Shown: one piece after another, positions 46,661 to 57,541 of the stretch
Numbering within the stretch: the stretch's first letter is position 1
Layout of the letters: each line of letters begins with the position of its first letter
Origin: Ligula intestinalis
Lineage: Eukaryota > Platyhelminthes > Cestoda > Diphyllobothriidea > Diphyllobothriidae
Direction of reading: 5' to 3'
Assembly (NCBI GenBank): GCA_036362985.1
Contig: JAYGXS010000003.1
Location: forward strand, 47,667,422-47,731,421
Length of the DNA stretch: 64,000 nucleotides
The notes under the pieces: model-generated
The model's input: the letters and a program-made list of their open reading frames with translations, nothing else
What the model was told of the DNA's origin: nothing
The model's database searches: none
Translations under genes and position numbers: made by a program

Positions 46661-47094
46661 TGTTGCCTTCGGAGGCGAGAAGGGTACACTTGTTGCACGG
46701 TAACGGATTCGGTATCGGCGGTTTCTGTTCGACGGACTTCCTGTCTTCGAACTCTTTTCCTGTTTGGGGTTCTTCATCATCACAAACAGACGCACTAGAA
46801 CTAGATTGTCGGCTCATATCCGAAGAATATAAGTGGTAATAGGGAAGTAATGTTTATTAAGGAATACAGGTGATCGAAGGCGTAAGCAAGGGAGCGAGTG
46901 TAGGATAATGTTATAATGAAGGGGAGTATGAAATAGAGTATAGAAAAGTCGACGATGATGGGACTTAACGGAGTCGGGAAACGGCGGCGTGCTACGGTCG
47001 TGTCGTCCAATCAGCGTCCTGGTAACATCAGAGAAAGGCAGGTGACATTAAGGGTATCTAGTAAAACAAGGGAGGTTCGGTTTGGGTCCTTACA
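46661..47094 (-). repeat. 5' LTR of the Gypsy element
   Basis: 434 bp, TGTTGC ... CTTACA on the + strand, paired with 42119-42551. On the minus strand it is the 5' LTR and is followed directly by ATGGCGGCAGCCGG, which contains a TGG-initial candidate primer binding site. The matching tRNA was not identified. Confidence 0.88.
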
Positions 47095-47388
47095 ATATGC
47101 AGCTAATTCATGGCAGTGAACCGTAAAGGCAGCCCAAACACCGAAATGTGAACAAGCAGCACATTAGTAAAACAAAAGTTCATAAATATTATAACAATGT
47201 CAAAATGAGAACTTGTTGAAGAAATATTTCACAAAAAACAAACATTAGAGTGCTAAGAGCAATGTAAGCTCTATTAAACAAAAACACTGCAGTGAATGCA
47301 ATACGCAAACATATTAACAAAACCCAACATTCTCCCCCAAAAACTAATTCTAAAACCAACCCATATCACAAACACTAGCCCTTAAGCC

Positions 47389-47600
47389 TTACTTTTACAC
47401 TTAACTCTAACCCCAAACCCAAAAGCAAAACCCCTAAACCCTAACCCTAACCTTAAACCATAACTCTAAACCCTAAACCAAAACCCCAACCCTCAACACT
47501 TACCCTTAACCCTATCCCTAAACCTTTACCCTAAATCCTTAACCTAAACCCTAACCATAACCCGAACCCTCCCTCTAATCCTAGCCCTAATCCTTACACT
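47389..47600. repeat. Degenerate telomere-like tract (CCCTAA/CCTTAA)
   Basis: A dense run of CCCTAA, CCTTAA and CCATAA variants (for example AACCCCTAAACCCTAACCCT and ACCCTTAACCCTATCCCTAA). Flatworm telomeres use TTAGGG. The similar but looser tracts at 19383, 32755, 53245 and 61620 suggest a dispersed repeat and not a chromosome end. Confidence 0.7.
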
Positions 47601-48429
47601 AGCAGTGCAGTAAATGCGTCCTTAATGAAACCTGTGATGAATAAATAACGCAAACCAGGTCTTTCCACCTAATGTATGATTTTTTAAAAGCAAGTGAATG
47701 AGCTGCTTCTTTATAAGCGAAATAAGTGGGGTAAGTGTAATAGCAAGGCTGGATAGACAAAGATTGGGAACAGTCTGTTTAAATGAGTAGACGTAAATAC
47801 GCTTACTGAAACAAATGAAGTAGCTATTTTAGTGTGCTTTTTGAAAAATGGGCTACTTGTTTGGTAGCGTACTAGGCCTACTAGGAATAGTTTGAGAATT
47901 AGTATCATTCAGGGTCAAACAGTTTATAAAATACCGATGTATTTGAACACTGTCGGCGGTATATGCCTCCGTAATACGTGATGTATGCATGTTATATAAG
48001 AAAAATCACACATTTCTGTATGCTATGAAACGACGGGTTGTGTGGTGCTCATAAAAGTTTGCAAAGGGTGTATATACTGTTGTATACTGATAAGCCAGCA
48101 TAAATAATTTTACGGATAGGGCCTATCAGCAAAAATACTTCATCAACCGTAAATGTCCTAATCAGAAACCTTTTTAATCCCAAGAAGCACACAATGCAAA
48201 GAAGAGGGTAGGTGCTCTTATATGAATAAAACAAACATGTTGTTAATAAATCATTTCCAAATTCTTAAGGGCATTTTAAGACGATGAGAAAAGTGCAGAC
48301 TACTTAGGCAGCCATAATAAACTGACAACGGTTTGCAGCTGATCCGAAGAAATATTGTTCAAAAGCCCGTACCCTGACGTAAAAGAAGTAAATTGGGATA
48401 AGGCTGCCCGGTAATCACTGTTAGAACAC

Positions 48430-48840
48430 CACGTAATTAGCAAGGAGGTTTGGCAGATTTGATGAATTAAGTTGACTCAATTGAGGAAAAAATCGCAGCA
48501 TTCGGTGGGATTTTAATACGCATAGTAGGAAAGACCATTTCGCAAAGCCAATGCTCTACCAGTTGAGATACAAATGCCACGCCTAGCACTGTGAGCTTAA
48601 TTTAACTTGGAGCGACTTTATCCGTCCAACTTTACCACTTCCATGGAATCCACCAATACGAAGAGCAAGCTGAGTGCCCAAGCAAGATTTTTAAGTTGAA
48701 TTACGCTCATGGTGCTAGGCATGGCACTTGTAGCTCAAACGGTAAAGCATTGGCGTCGTGTGAAGGCCATTTCTGCTATGCGGGTTCAGATTCCGCCGAA
48801 TACCGCGGTTTTTTTCACAATTTGGTCAACTAAACAGAAC
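48430..48840. mobile_element. SINE pair with tRNA-like heads in inverted orientation
   Basis: One tRNA-like head lies on the minus strand (48502-48583: A-box-like TATCTCAACTGGTAGAGCAT, B-box-like TATTAAAATCCC). One lies on the plus strand (48723-48803: TAGCTCAAACGGTAAAGC and GGGTTCAGATTCC). Between them is a core of about 140 bp, including ATGGAATCCACCAATACGAA, whose reverse complement is also the core of the SINE nested at 7596-7930. The tail after the minus head (TCAACTTAATTCATCAAATC on the minus strand) matches that SINE's tail. It lies 470 bp before exon 4 of copy C. Confidence 0.7.
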
Positions 48841-49308
48841 ACAAGTTATTCGTTTTGAGGTAAATTGCTATTCAGAGCTTTGTTTTACATTTTCTGACGT
48901 CGCATGCACCCCACAGTATAATGGTGTTCTTTTTTATACACCCTGCCTATACTGTCGCTCTCCCTTTATAATGTTCATAGTCTTCTCAATATAAGAAAGC
49001 TATCGCTTAAGACAAATTCGGTTCGTTGCATGAAGGCAAAGTAGCCAGGTTCTTGATATACTCCAGTTTACTTAATTTCCGAAAAAGTTTATGTTCGCTG
49101 AAACATTATCTGATATGTAGGGTTAGTCAATAAAAGGAATTTTGTTTGATTAAAACAGTGCGTAGAAATGAGTCTGTATTGTGTTCGAGTACATTAATAT
49201 TAATAGAAATGAACAGCTAACTATTCGTAGCAATTTACTTCTATATCTAATAGACTGGTTGCAGTGCTGGCTTATGAAGGCTTATTTTTATGACTTCATT
49301 TTTTTCAG

Positions 49309-49519
49309 CAACGGCGTGTATACCAGCAGATATTGTTCAACATTGGCACTAAACCATGGAGTGCTCCTTGTTGGCTATGGTACGGAGGATGGTCTGCCTT
49401 ACTGGTTAGTGAAGAACAGCTGGGGCCGCTCCTGGGGTAATGGCGGATACATAAAAATGGCCCGCAACGAACATAACATGTGCGGCATCGCATCGCTCGC
49501 CAGCTTCCCTATTGTTTAA
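49309..49519 (+). CDS. Cathepsin L-like protease copy C, exon 4 (His and Asn, stop)
   Basis: 211 nt ending in TAA. The acceptor TTTTTTTCAG joins phase 2 to exon 3 (AG|C gives Ser267). It encodes [20 protein letters not shown] with catalytic His283, [20 protein letters not shown] with catalytic Asn303, and ends [12 protein letters not shown] at residue 336. Total length is within the usual range of cathepsin L preproenzymes (about 330-340), and all family landmarks are present. This makes copy C the only apparently functional member in the window, although the previous exon is 9.6 kb away across a retrotransposon. Confidence 0.92.
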
Positions 49520-49535
49520 TTGTGTGGGTGCTGGG

Positions 49536-49541
49536 AATAAA
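49536..49541 (+). terminator. Polyadenylation signal AATAAA after copy C
   Basis: AATAAA 17 nt after the stop codon. A second candidate, AATAAATAAA, lies at 49641-49650. Copy B has no canonical signal at the matching place. Confidence 0.6.
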
Positions 49542-51330
49542 CGTCTTCAGGTTCTCAAATACCTTCTTGCCTTTTTATTATGAATCTGCTTTCTTCGACT
49601 TGTTTGTAATTTGTCCTACATGTCGTCAAAGCTAACCTGCAATAAATAAAGATAGCGGAAGCGCAGACTAATCGCGATGCCTGTCGGAAAGTCGAAGAAG
49701 TTTATAACTGGTACCTTTTAGATGTATGCATTATGACTTAGCCTAATTTGCTAACACTTATGACTGCTACTGTAAGAGTTGATTGGCTCCTGCCCCCTAT
49801 AACTGCTGATGGCTTTTCGTTAAAGGTTTATCGCTGACGATGGACTCCCGCAAGATCCCGAAAGTTCAGATGAATAAAGTTAAGATTCCGGTGAGCGAGA
49901 CGCCTTCGTTTTCTTCTAGATTTTTCATACTGCTGCAAAACTAGGACTAAAATGTCATCAAAAGTAAACTCTCTTGAATCAAGGTTTAAGAAGACACACC
50001 CAAGAAACCGCTTATAGTCATCACTTGCAACCCATTTCATGCCAATAATGTTGTACTAGTAAAAAGCTACCAAAATCGCTCAGTGTATACAATAAGATGA
50101 CAGGTACCTTTCTTGAATGTCCATAGGACTAAACACTTAAACGAACGTACAGATTGGCGGCATTTATTCGCGCACCCTTTACGATGCTTCTTGATACAAA
50201 CGCTATTAACTGTATACGATCTAAGCAGTACTTGTGCTCAGAACACGATGAGTATAAATTCGAATCTGCGTTTTTGGAAAAACGCAAAGGTACCCAAATG
50301 AGGGTATGGACAGAATTCGGCACTGCTGCCTCCGGCAACAGAGTACCTATTTTGACTGCGTTCTGTCACGCCTAAGTGATAGTGGGACGGTGTTGATAGC
50401 TGCTTTTATGATTTTTGCGAGCAATTTCCAATCGGTGCGAGCCAGACTGGTATAAGGAAGTTGACTGTCGGACTACTGCACGCCTGGCCACGAGGGGACC
50501 GAATTCGAAGTGCGTCAGCGCAGGACTCATTACAAGCGTCTACTATGGTCTTTATGTGAGTCAGTCTTGAAAAGCGATTGGTTTACTGGAGGGCGATACA
50601 GTCGTTCGCATTTCCACATTTACTTGCCAGCGCAATATTTTTTAGCGTTGGAACAGTTTGCGGCACTTCTGATGTTCTGTCCCATGGGCGACCAGGACTG
50701 TCATCGCAATTTTTCACGCAGGAGAAGGAAAGGCGCTTTGGGGCTCCTAAAGCCTAGTGAGCCAGAAATGACCATTACAGTCTCCCTTGTATTTGCCGGC
50801 AATCGTATCTGGGAAGATAAGTTTTAACATTAGGCTAGGTTACAGCGAGTGTTAAGATTATTGTTGCGAGTTAGGCTTTTATTACATTAGATATAAGGAT
50901 TGTGACATGGGTATATTTGCTCTTTCTAGAATCATACTCGGGCCACTTTTAGCACTTGGTTAGGTTGTTCCTCTCCCCGCAGCCTGTTGACGAGTCTGCA
51001 TGAATTATGATTCACGAACACATATCTGCATCATAAGGGGAGTTAGCGATCATATAAAGACGTTTAAAGAAATATTGTGGGACAAAAAGGGGAGTTATTT
51101 TACATTTAAATGTAACAAGCAACATAAATTGTCATCCACTGAAGGTAACCAGTCTTAAAATTTGCATTGATACGGTCTTAAAGGAGACGAAACCCGGTTT
51201 GGTTGGCTCCGGACACAACCACAATATATGTCTCCCGGCTCCCAGAAAGCCCCTTGAACTGTCCACTTTGGAACTTTAAATTTCACTCGACATTTTAGTT
51301 GCAGTGTCAGTATATTGTGAAGTATGTAGG
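49542..51330. repeat. 3' flank of copy C: repeat modules
   Basis: Non-coding modules shared with other flanks: 49910-50100 (also at 61190-61350), alpha-like 50155-50380, beta 50515-50815 with the GCCAGAAATGACC tail, and delta about 51085-51300. No gene was recognised. Confidence 0.5.
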
Positions 51331-52814
51331 TAAATTACCTTTGAGTGCCCTATTTGTATATGTGGGTAGTGGTAGCAGAATAATTGTATCTCAGATTTTG
51401 GCGAGGCCAGTTGTCATGAATTGTGGGATAGAAAAATAGGAGCAGACAGTGAAAAAACTCCTTGGGGATATTTAGGAGAACATCTGTTGCTCTTGTGGAG
51501 GTAATGTGTGGGATTGAGAGAAAAAAGAGAAAAAACGTCCAATTTTGCTTTTTTGGGGGGGGGATCAAACGGCGGGAGGGGGCACGACTGGGGTTCCTAG
51601 GAGGAAGTTTGCAGTTGAAAGGAGCGTGCGTTCATGCGTCTACACCCGAGAAGGCAGATAGTTAAACCTGTGACATCGGCGGGGGGGGGCGAAATCCACA
51701 CCATCAACTAAGGAGGTCAAAAGACTAAAGGACTGAATGAGAAATTGTGGAATTGACTCCATAAAGCATTTTGTGAAGGTCTCCGCCAGATCTCAGAGAC
51801 GACCCCGGTCGAGGTTTGTTGCGACCGGACGCGTCTCCTCTGGATGACATCTGAACCAGGGTTATGCTTTTCGGTGGTTCCTTCAACAATGGGAAATCTT
51901 CAGAGGTAGTTAATTGGAGCTGGAAGTAAGCCCTCAGTTCCCTTTAGATGGTGAAGATTGAGTTTGTTCACCATAAGGTTTTTCACGCTCCAGATCGACC
52001 GCACGCTTGGTAGCTTTAAGTGAAGAGCGGTGGTGGATTTTATGTCAATACCAGCAGAGTAACACAATCGCGAGGATGACAACACACAAACGCGCCGCAG
52101 AGAGGACACCGTAGAGGCTGAGTTGAATAACATTTACCTTGGACGTAGAGGAAAATGTAGAATTGGCGCACTGCTGAATGGACTCCTTGGAGACTAGCAT
52201 GCATTGCCCTCACAAGGTAGGATCCTTAAGGCCAGGATGTTGACAGACCACCAAGCAGAGTGCGACAGTTTTGAGTTCCATATGGGCAAGAAGCACCTTC
52301 TGGTTGCAGCAAGGCAGTAAGATGAGGGAGGAGCAGTGAATCTTTCTGCGTCTTCGTAGCGGGTGATAGGTCCTGGATTTGCAGCGTAACCTGGTTAGCA
52401 TCCTCCTTGTACTACTCCTTTTCAAGGTCATCCGGCAGGCAACCTCCGTGTATATCAAAAAAGGACTCAGGTGGATCAGTATCCTTTCTCAAATTCGCAA
52501 TAAAGTTCGGGTAGGAGTCGCCGTACGAAAGGATGCTTATTTTTTCGAATATCACTACCCAGGCCTTCCTTAAGCCAAAAGTATCAGTAAAGTCCGAACG
52601 CATTCGCACGGTTGATCGGAGGTTTGGTTTTTTCGGTTGGCCACGTCGGAGGCGGACGGCGGAAAAGGATGCATTTTCGGGAGTCTCAGAAAAGTCATCG
52701 AAGATCAATTTCTTGATGTTCGTCAGGCAGAAAGGTAGAAGCGCTAGTAAGTATGCGCAAAAAAGGAGCCCACTGGTAGTCCTCATTTACCAACAAAGTG
52801 TGCCACACAAGAAG
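51331..52814. other. 1.5-kb unique insertion between delta and gamma modules
   Basis: At 32350-32400 the same repeat runs from delta straight into gamma (CAGTCAACGCAGAACAAAAG); here 1.5 kb intervenes. It contains two poly-G runs (about 51555-51563 and 51681-51690) and, on the minus strand, an open frame with a signal peptide (52786-52412). No flanking duplication, poly-A tail or transposon motif was seen. Confidence 0.55.
52412..52786 (-). CDS. Hypothetical secreted protein, 124 codons
   Basis: The frame starts MRTTSGLLFCAYLLALLPFC, a convincing signal peptide by composition (short charged N-terminus, Leu-rich core, small residues near position 20-24). A charged region with RLRRGQPKKP, a possible dibasic processing site, follows, then a mixed C-terminal part ending GGCLPDDLEKE. 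The predicted mature part has a single Cys. No family is recognised. It lies inside the unique insertion, has no shared copy in the window and has no downstream AATAAA that can be tied to it. It could equally be the first exon of a larger gene, a decayed gene, or chance. Confidence 0.3.
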   Translation of the reverse strand: MRTTSGLLFCAYLLALLPFCLTNIKKLIFDDFSETPENASFSAVRLRRGQPKKPNLRSTVRMRSDFTDTFGLRKAWVVIFEKISILSYGDSYPNFIANLRKDTDPPESFFDIHGGCLPDDLEKE

Positions 52815-54352
52815 AAGTTCAGTCGATACAGAACAAAAGCCAATAAACCCACGGTGCCCTTTATAGTAGTTTATAAACACACATTTAGTAGCGGAAGTTA
52901 TTGCGTAAAAATATATTTAGAAGACAGTTGCCGAATATTTGTACATGTTTTACCAGTCAAAATCTATCAGAATCACGAAGTGTATACAGTGAGGTGGCCT
53001 GTTCAAATTAAGACCACCAGTAGGACTAAACACACAAACAAAGGTGCGAATTCAGTGCCTGCACATATCTTTCTTACAAATTTGATATCAGATGAGATCA
53101 TTTCCGCAAAGTCTGCAGGATTTCGTTTAGACTGCTTAATTTGATCAGACATGGAACATTTGATAAGGATGATTCATATTGCCATCTAAACAGCAAGCGC
53201 CGGCAATGCATGTATCTTTGCGCAAAACTCCGGGCAAAATATGGTAAGGTTTATGGATAGGGTTAGGGTCAAGTTTAGGGTTAGGTTCATGGCTAGATTC
53301 AAGCATGTCGTTAAGTTAATGTAGGGTCACTGTTAGAATTGAGTTTTACTTTAGGGTAAGCGTTTGGTGAAGATAAAGATTATGGTTGAGGTTTAGGTTA
53401 TGGTTTAGGTGAAGGCTTACATAAGGGCAAGTGTGAGGATTGTGGCATGGGTATATAAACACTTACTGGAATCATGTCCAGGGCCACCCTTATTTTAAGG
53501 AAAAGGCGTTCCTGCTCCCATCTACTGTTTACATGCATGTATGATTTCTTCCTACTGAGCATTCTCCGGACGTAAGAATAATTTATTTATCACAAAATCA
53601 TTCAGAGTTGTACTTCCGGTCAAAAGTGAAGTCATTTTTGTCTTAAAAACGAACAACCAACGTAAATTCTCGTCCACTATAGACAGCGCATGTTAAAAGC
53701 TGCATTGATGCTGTCTTAGCGGAAGGCAAAAGGTGATTTGGTCGGCTAGAGGAACAACAAAAAAATACTACTGATATCAGCGAGTTTCCCTCTTCATACT
53801 TCGTCAGTCATAGCGAAATGCGGGCTAAGAATCCGAAGGCCTCAGTGGGCCTTATGGTCAAGCTTGTTAACATTAAATTATTAGCGAAAGGCACTTCTGT
53901 ATACAAAAGGAATTAAGATGAATATTACACGTCGCAACTAGATGCATTGTGTATTTAAATAAAGCAAGAAACATAAATCCTCAGCCGCTGCAGTGAGCAA
54001 ATGTTAAAATCTGCATTGATTCTGCCCTAGATAAAAACGAAATCCGGTTTCATGGGCTGGGCAAACATCAGCAAAAGGCTATCCATGTGGACGTGTAACT
54101 CCTACACTTTTTAAATTCAACTCTACGTAGATCATCAACTGTGGATTGATTAGGACAAAAACTGACAGCCTCACTGTGCATTTTAGCGCAGTTTATTAAC
54201 ACTTCATTAGTAGCAGAGGGAATAACCATATGAATCTATTTTCGAATCGGATAACACCGATAACTGTTATGATCGTTTGGCTGCTGTGGACAGCTTTCAC
54301 TGATTGCAGGGGCAAATTACATATGATTTCCCCGTGACTTCGCAGTTATTAT
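52815..54352. repeat. Repeat modules gamma and delta, with TTAGGG-like tract
   Basis: Gamma 52815-53220 (like 32400 and 61270), a degenerate TTAGGG/TTTAGG tract at 53245-53440, and two further delta-like blocks at about 53630-53780 and 53935-54150. The long open frame at 52533-53144 on the + strand crosses module boundaries and is not considered a gene. Confidence 0.5.
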
Positions 54353-55695
54353 TCAAATTTGTGATCCCACGATGTCCACCTTGTGTCCCACAGCGGGGGT
54401 GCGAAGACGACGACTTACAGTGGAATTGTAAGTGTGTAGTAGAGGAATAAGTGAAAATTGGCCATCAATGTTAAAGGCTATGTATTTACAGACGATATTG
54501 CCCAGCGTACCATCTAATGGCATGGCTGATGAAGCAGAAGCTTTGAAAATGTACAGATCGGAAGAGCGAAAGTGAGTGGGTGTAAAAAGGTCCTCAGTGT
54601 CACTAAAAGGTCGATATTTTTTGTCCGTAGCCGTCACAGACGTCAAAATGCACGGCCTATGTCCAATAAGTACGACATCCTTGGGGGACTCCATGGACAG
54701 AGCATAGCCCTTGTGAAAAATCGCATTCCAAAACGAGCAACATCCTGATGCAGATGAAGGGGACCATGTACATTATAAACAATGTCACAATGGCTATATA
54801 AAGTGGGGTAATGGGAAGCAAAAATTTTTAAAATTTCACGGGCATACACAACACAGGATATGTGCAATGTTGGATGACAAAATATGTATATCGCAATGAA
54901 AAATTTTAAAAAAATGTTCGTGGTGGGGGTCGTCAAGAAAGGGTGATAAAATGGCAGGGCCTAAATAAAGCAAAAACTGCCTGTATTCAGCAGCTTTCCA
55001 TGATGAAAAAATTAAAGTGATCTATAATTGCGTGAAAATTCAGCTGGCATGCATTTACTGCATGTCTTAATACATGCATTTAAGGAGACCGCATATTCCC
55101 TTTGTTCCAGTTTCCACGAATCGAGCAATTTACGCATGACACCCAGGCAAACAAGGTGCATATAGTCGAGTGTAAATATTGCAATCATGTCAATGGGCAA
55201 CTCTAGGAACGGAGACATGCCCTCGTGATGCTGTCGCTGCTCTTGTCATCGAAATGACCTGCGTTTCGCAGAAGCCCACTTTGCAATGGAAATGTCATGC
55301 GGTATGCACGATTTTTGCCCTTATGATAGCACCTGTAGTGGTTGAAATCAAATGTAGAATACAACATACCTTTCGCATGCATAAAAACCATTGTGAGCTT
55401 TAATTTGTCGTACGAAAGCGAGGGCAGGGGCGTCACAGATGACATTGGCTAGATGCACCTTTAAGATGTTATCTCCATTTGTATTATGCAGGTCATTAGC
55501 AAGAAGTTCTTTCAACTCGCTGATACTATCTTCCAGGAAGAGGTTCAACGGATTTGGTTTGCCGAAACCACAGAACACTCCAACAACGAAGGGCTGTCCA
55601 ACAAACGGGTGGCTTACCCGCGCAAGGATTGGCCACACGCACTTAGCAGAGCTGTTCAAATGCTTCAGCCCGTCAATGTGCAGCTGAACGTGCAC
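54353..55695 (-). pseudogene. CACTA/EnSpm-like transposase remnant
   Basis: Five overlapping minus-strand frames follow one ancestral protein: LHIDGLKHLNSSAKCVWPIL, PFVVGVFCGFGKPNPLNLFL, ICDAPALAFVRQIKAHNGFY and CERY (55695-55348); MTFPLQSGLLRNAG (55445-55203); IDMIAIFTLDYMHLVCLGVM and RKLLDSW (55218-55012); then IFCHPTLHISCVVYAREILK and NVHGPLHLHQDVARFGM (54936-54643). The order of fixed words, LDYMHLVCLGVMxKLL and YNVHGLLHL, is that of the animal transposases grouped with CACTA/EnSpm. At least four frame changes make it inactive. Terminal inverted repeats were not found. Confidence 0.65.
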
Positions 55696-56369
55696 ATCGG
55701 CAATTCATGATACAGGAATGGTTTATCTGTACTTTTAGGCAGTTGAAGTGATAATCTGATAATAAACCTGTTTATGCCTCAATAATCGTATAATTAACCA
55801 ATAATGGCATAACATAATTAATCAAGATATAATGCACAAGAAATAGACACAGAATAAGACACTAAAGGCCACACAGACGTAAGCCGGATAAGAAGAGAGC
55901 GACACTTACCACAAACCAAACAGTTATGAGTTGTCTAAGTGGGCGACTAGACGCCTTTTTTATTAGGCCTCAGTGAATATAGATCACTCATTATGGCCAA
56001 TATATGAGATTTCCTAGGATTTATTAGGGTATTTGTTGTTTCTTATGATAAGGGCAGTGCGTTTTTATATATACATGGCCATTTAAACCATTAAGGAAAT
56101 TTCCGAGTATTTCTGTAAAAAAGACATGGCCATGACCGCGTTTGGCCTAGTTTGGCCACACTAAGTGGGCGTGGCCATGTGTTGACAGGGTTGCTTATAT
56201 GACGAAATGTAAGGACTGTTAAAGGGAAAATAACTGTTATGCAAAAGTGGCTTACGTTGCGTCCTCCAAACTCTTACGACAATGAAGTTTTCGTCATTCT
56301 TCAAAAAACTTCAGACTACGATTTATCAAGCAGTATTACACTGTTTCGAAAAACTTCCTGTTTTGAAAA
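55696..56369. other. Intergenic, no gene seen
   Basis: AT-rich sequence followed by a stretch with short palindromic words (GTGGCCA and GGCCACACTAAGTGGGCGTG at about 56105-56180). Terminal parts of the neighbouring transposon could lie here, but no inverted repeat pair was identified. Confidence 0.4.
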
Positions 56370-57541
56370 AAGCCGAAAATTCTGAAAAAGTGCACGTTGT
56401 GTGCACAAGGAAAACTAAAAATTTTAATGTGGCGAAAGTCTGTTCATGCAAAAAGACCAGGTCAATAAAGCACCACGCGTAGAAGTAGGTTGAAACATAA
56501 TCGTGTTGTCACATTTTCGGATATATACGCCTCCATCTTACGTGCAATGTAGTGTATAGCTGTTATCGTACAGCCCAAAGTTCGGGTATGTATTCCGACA
56601 GGGTTTCACGGGAACTGATAGTTGTTTTTTCCCTTTCTACGTTTCTTAAGTTACATTGGACGAAGACAACCGAATCTTCGCTTGATTTCGCGATAGCGAG
56701 GTTAAATGATTTTGATGTCTGACCGGGAGCTGCAGACGAAGAGATGCTGACAGTCATGCGGCGAGACGCCGCAGTCGGGACACCTATCGGCTGTGGACGG
56801 GTCCAGTCGGTGTTGGTACAGGCGAAGGGGTATAGAGTGGTTACTGCTTATCTGTGCCAGATTACAGCGAGTAGCCCTCGGAAATTGTCGTTCCTACCAG
56901 CAATTGGAGGTTGATAGCCTCCCGAAATGACTGGGGGCGGGGATTGTAGCTGAATTTGGCGTCCACAACAGCTCTCTGATGAGGACGCTGGAGGCCTGTT
57001 ATAATAGCAAGGTCATTGCTGTGCAGATCTGAGAGACATGATGCCACAGCTTCCTTGTGGAAAGCGCTAAGAGACGGTCAAACACTGCGGCTAGGTTCGG
57101 GTACGCGGCGGCGGTGGTGGTGTTATAGATGACCGGGTTGCGAACAGGCCCACTAAAACTGCTGACCTAGGAGTGCTTACCGAAGGTGGTACAAATCATA
57201 GGTGACTGTCGCGACTGGTGTCGCTCCTAAATTGTCCGCCTTGCTTGGCTCGTGTAACACTGAGTGGGATTTTCGAATAGGACAAAATAAGAAGCAGCCA
57301 TTGCAGCCTCTCTTTGAATTCATCAATCGGTCACTCTTAAAGAAAAAGGCTGGGCTGACGGTACGGTGCGATACTTTATTTTAGGTAAGCCAGTCTTCCG
57401 TAGGTCGCAAAGTGTTCCCGCCAGATCCGTGAAAGCCATTTGCATCTGAGCATTACTAGTTTCCATTGACATCAACAGTCTTAGGCTGGGTTGAAAGATG
57501 TAGAAGTCTAGAACAAATACTCGGCCTTTGATATCCAGCAC
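56370..57541 (-). mobile_element. Non-LTR retrotransposon 3' fragment, copy 2 (inverted)
   Basis: Matches 12998-14392 in the opposite orientation. On the minus strand it reads the end of a LINE polyprotein: ITGLQRPHQRAVVDAKFSYN and LPRATRCNLAQISSNHSIPL, then a Cys/His knuckle CPDCGVSPHDCQHLFVC (about 56790-56730), the usual last motif of Jockey-like ORF2 proteins. Stops and frame changes occur throughout. The 3' part (56560-56370) is non-coding and shared with 14190-14390. The RT and endonuclease domains are missing. Confidence 0.6.

Larger units (their letters stand above)
42119..47094 (-). mobile_element. Gypsy-type LTR retrotransposon, about 5.0 kb, antisense to copy C
   Basis: Two LTRs of about 433 bp enclose gag, zinc-knuckle/protease, reverse transcriptase, RNase H and integrase remnants, in the Gypsy order, on the minus strand. 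The polypurine tract lies beside the left LTR and a candidate primer binding site (TGGCGGCAGCCGG) beside the right one. Several frameshifts and stops, and an altered integrase active site, mean it is no longer autonomous. LTR divergence of about 5% indicates a moderately old insertion. It lies wholly inside intron 3 of the intact cathepsin gene. Confidence 0.9.
39694..49308 (+). other. Intron 3 of cathepsin copy C (9.6 kb, with Gypsy insertion)
   Basis: GTCAGT donor, and TTTTTTTCAG acceptor with a strong pyrimidine run. It contains module alpha (40740-41130), a complete Gypsy element (42119-47094), a degenerate telomere-like tract (47389-47600) and an inverted SINE pair (48430-48840). The remaining stretches (39700-40730, 41170-42110, 47600-48420) show no gene; 39700-41160 matches 59570-61060 downstream of copy D. 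Confidence 0.75.

Noticed and set aside
47389..47600. A true chromosome end
   Set aside because: The repeat is degenerate, internal, and lies between a Gypsy element and a cathepsin exon.
52533..53144. A 203-codon plus-strand open frame
   Set aside because: It overlaps the signal-peptide frame on the other strand and crosses from the unique insertion into a repeat module that is closed elsewhere.
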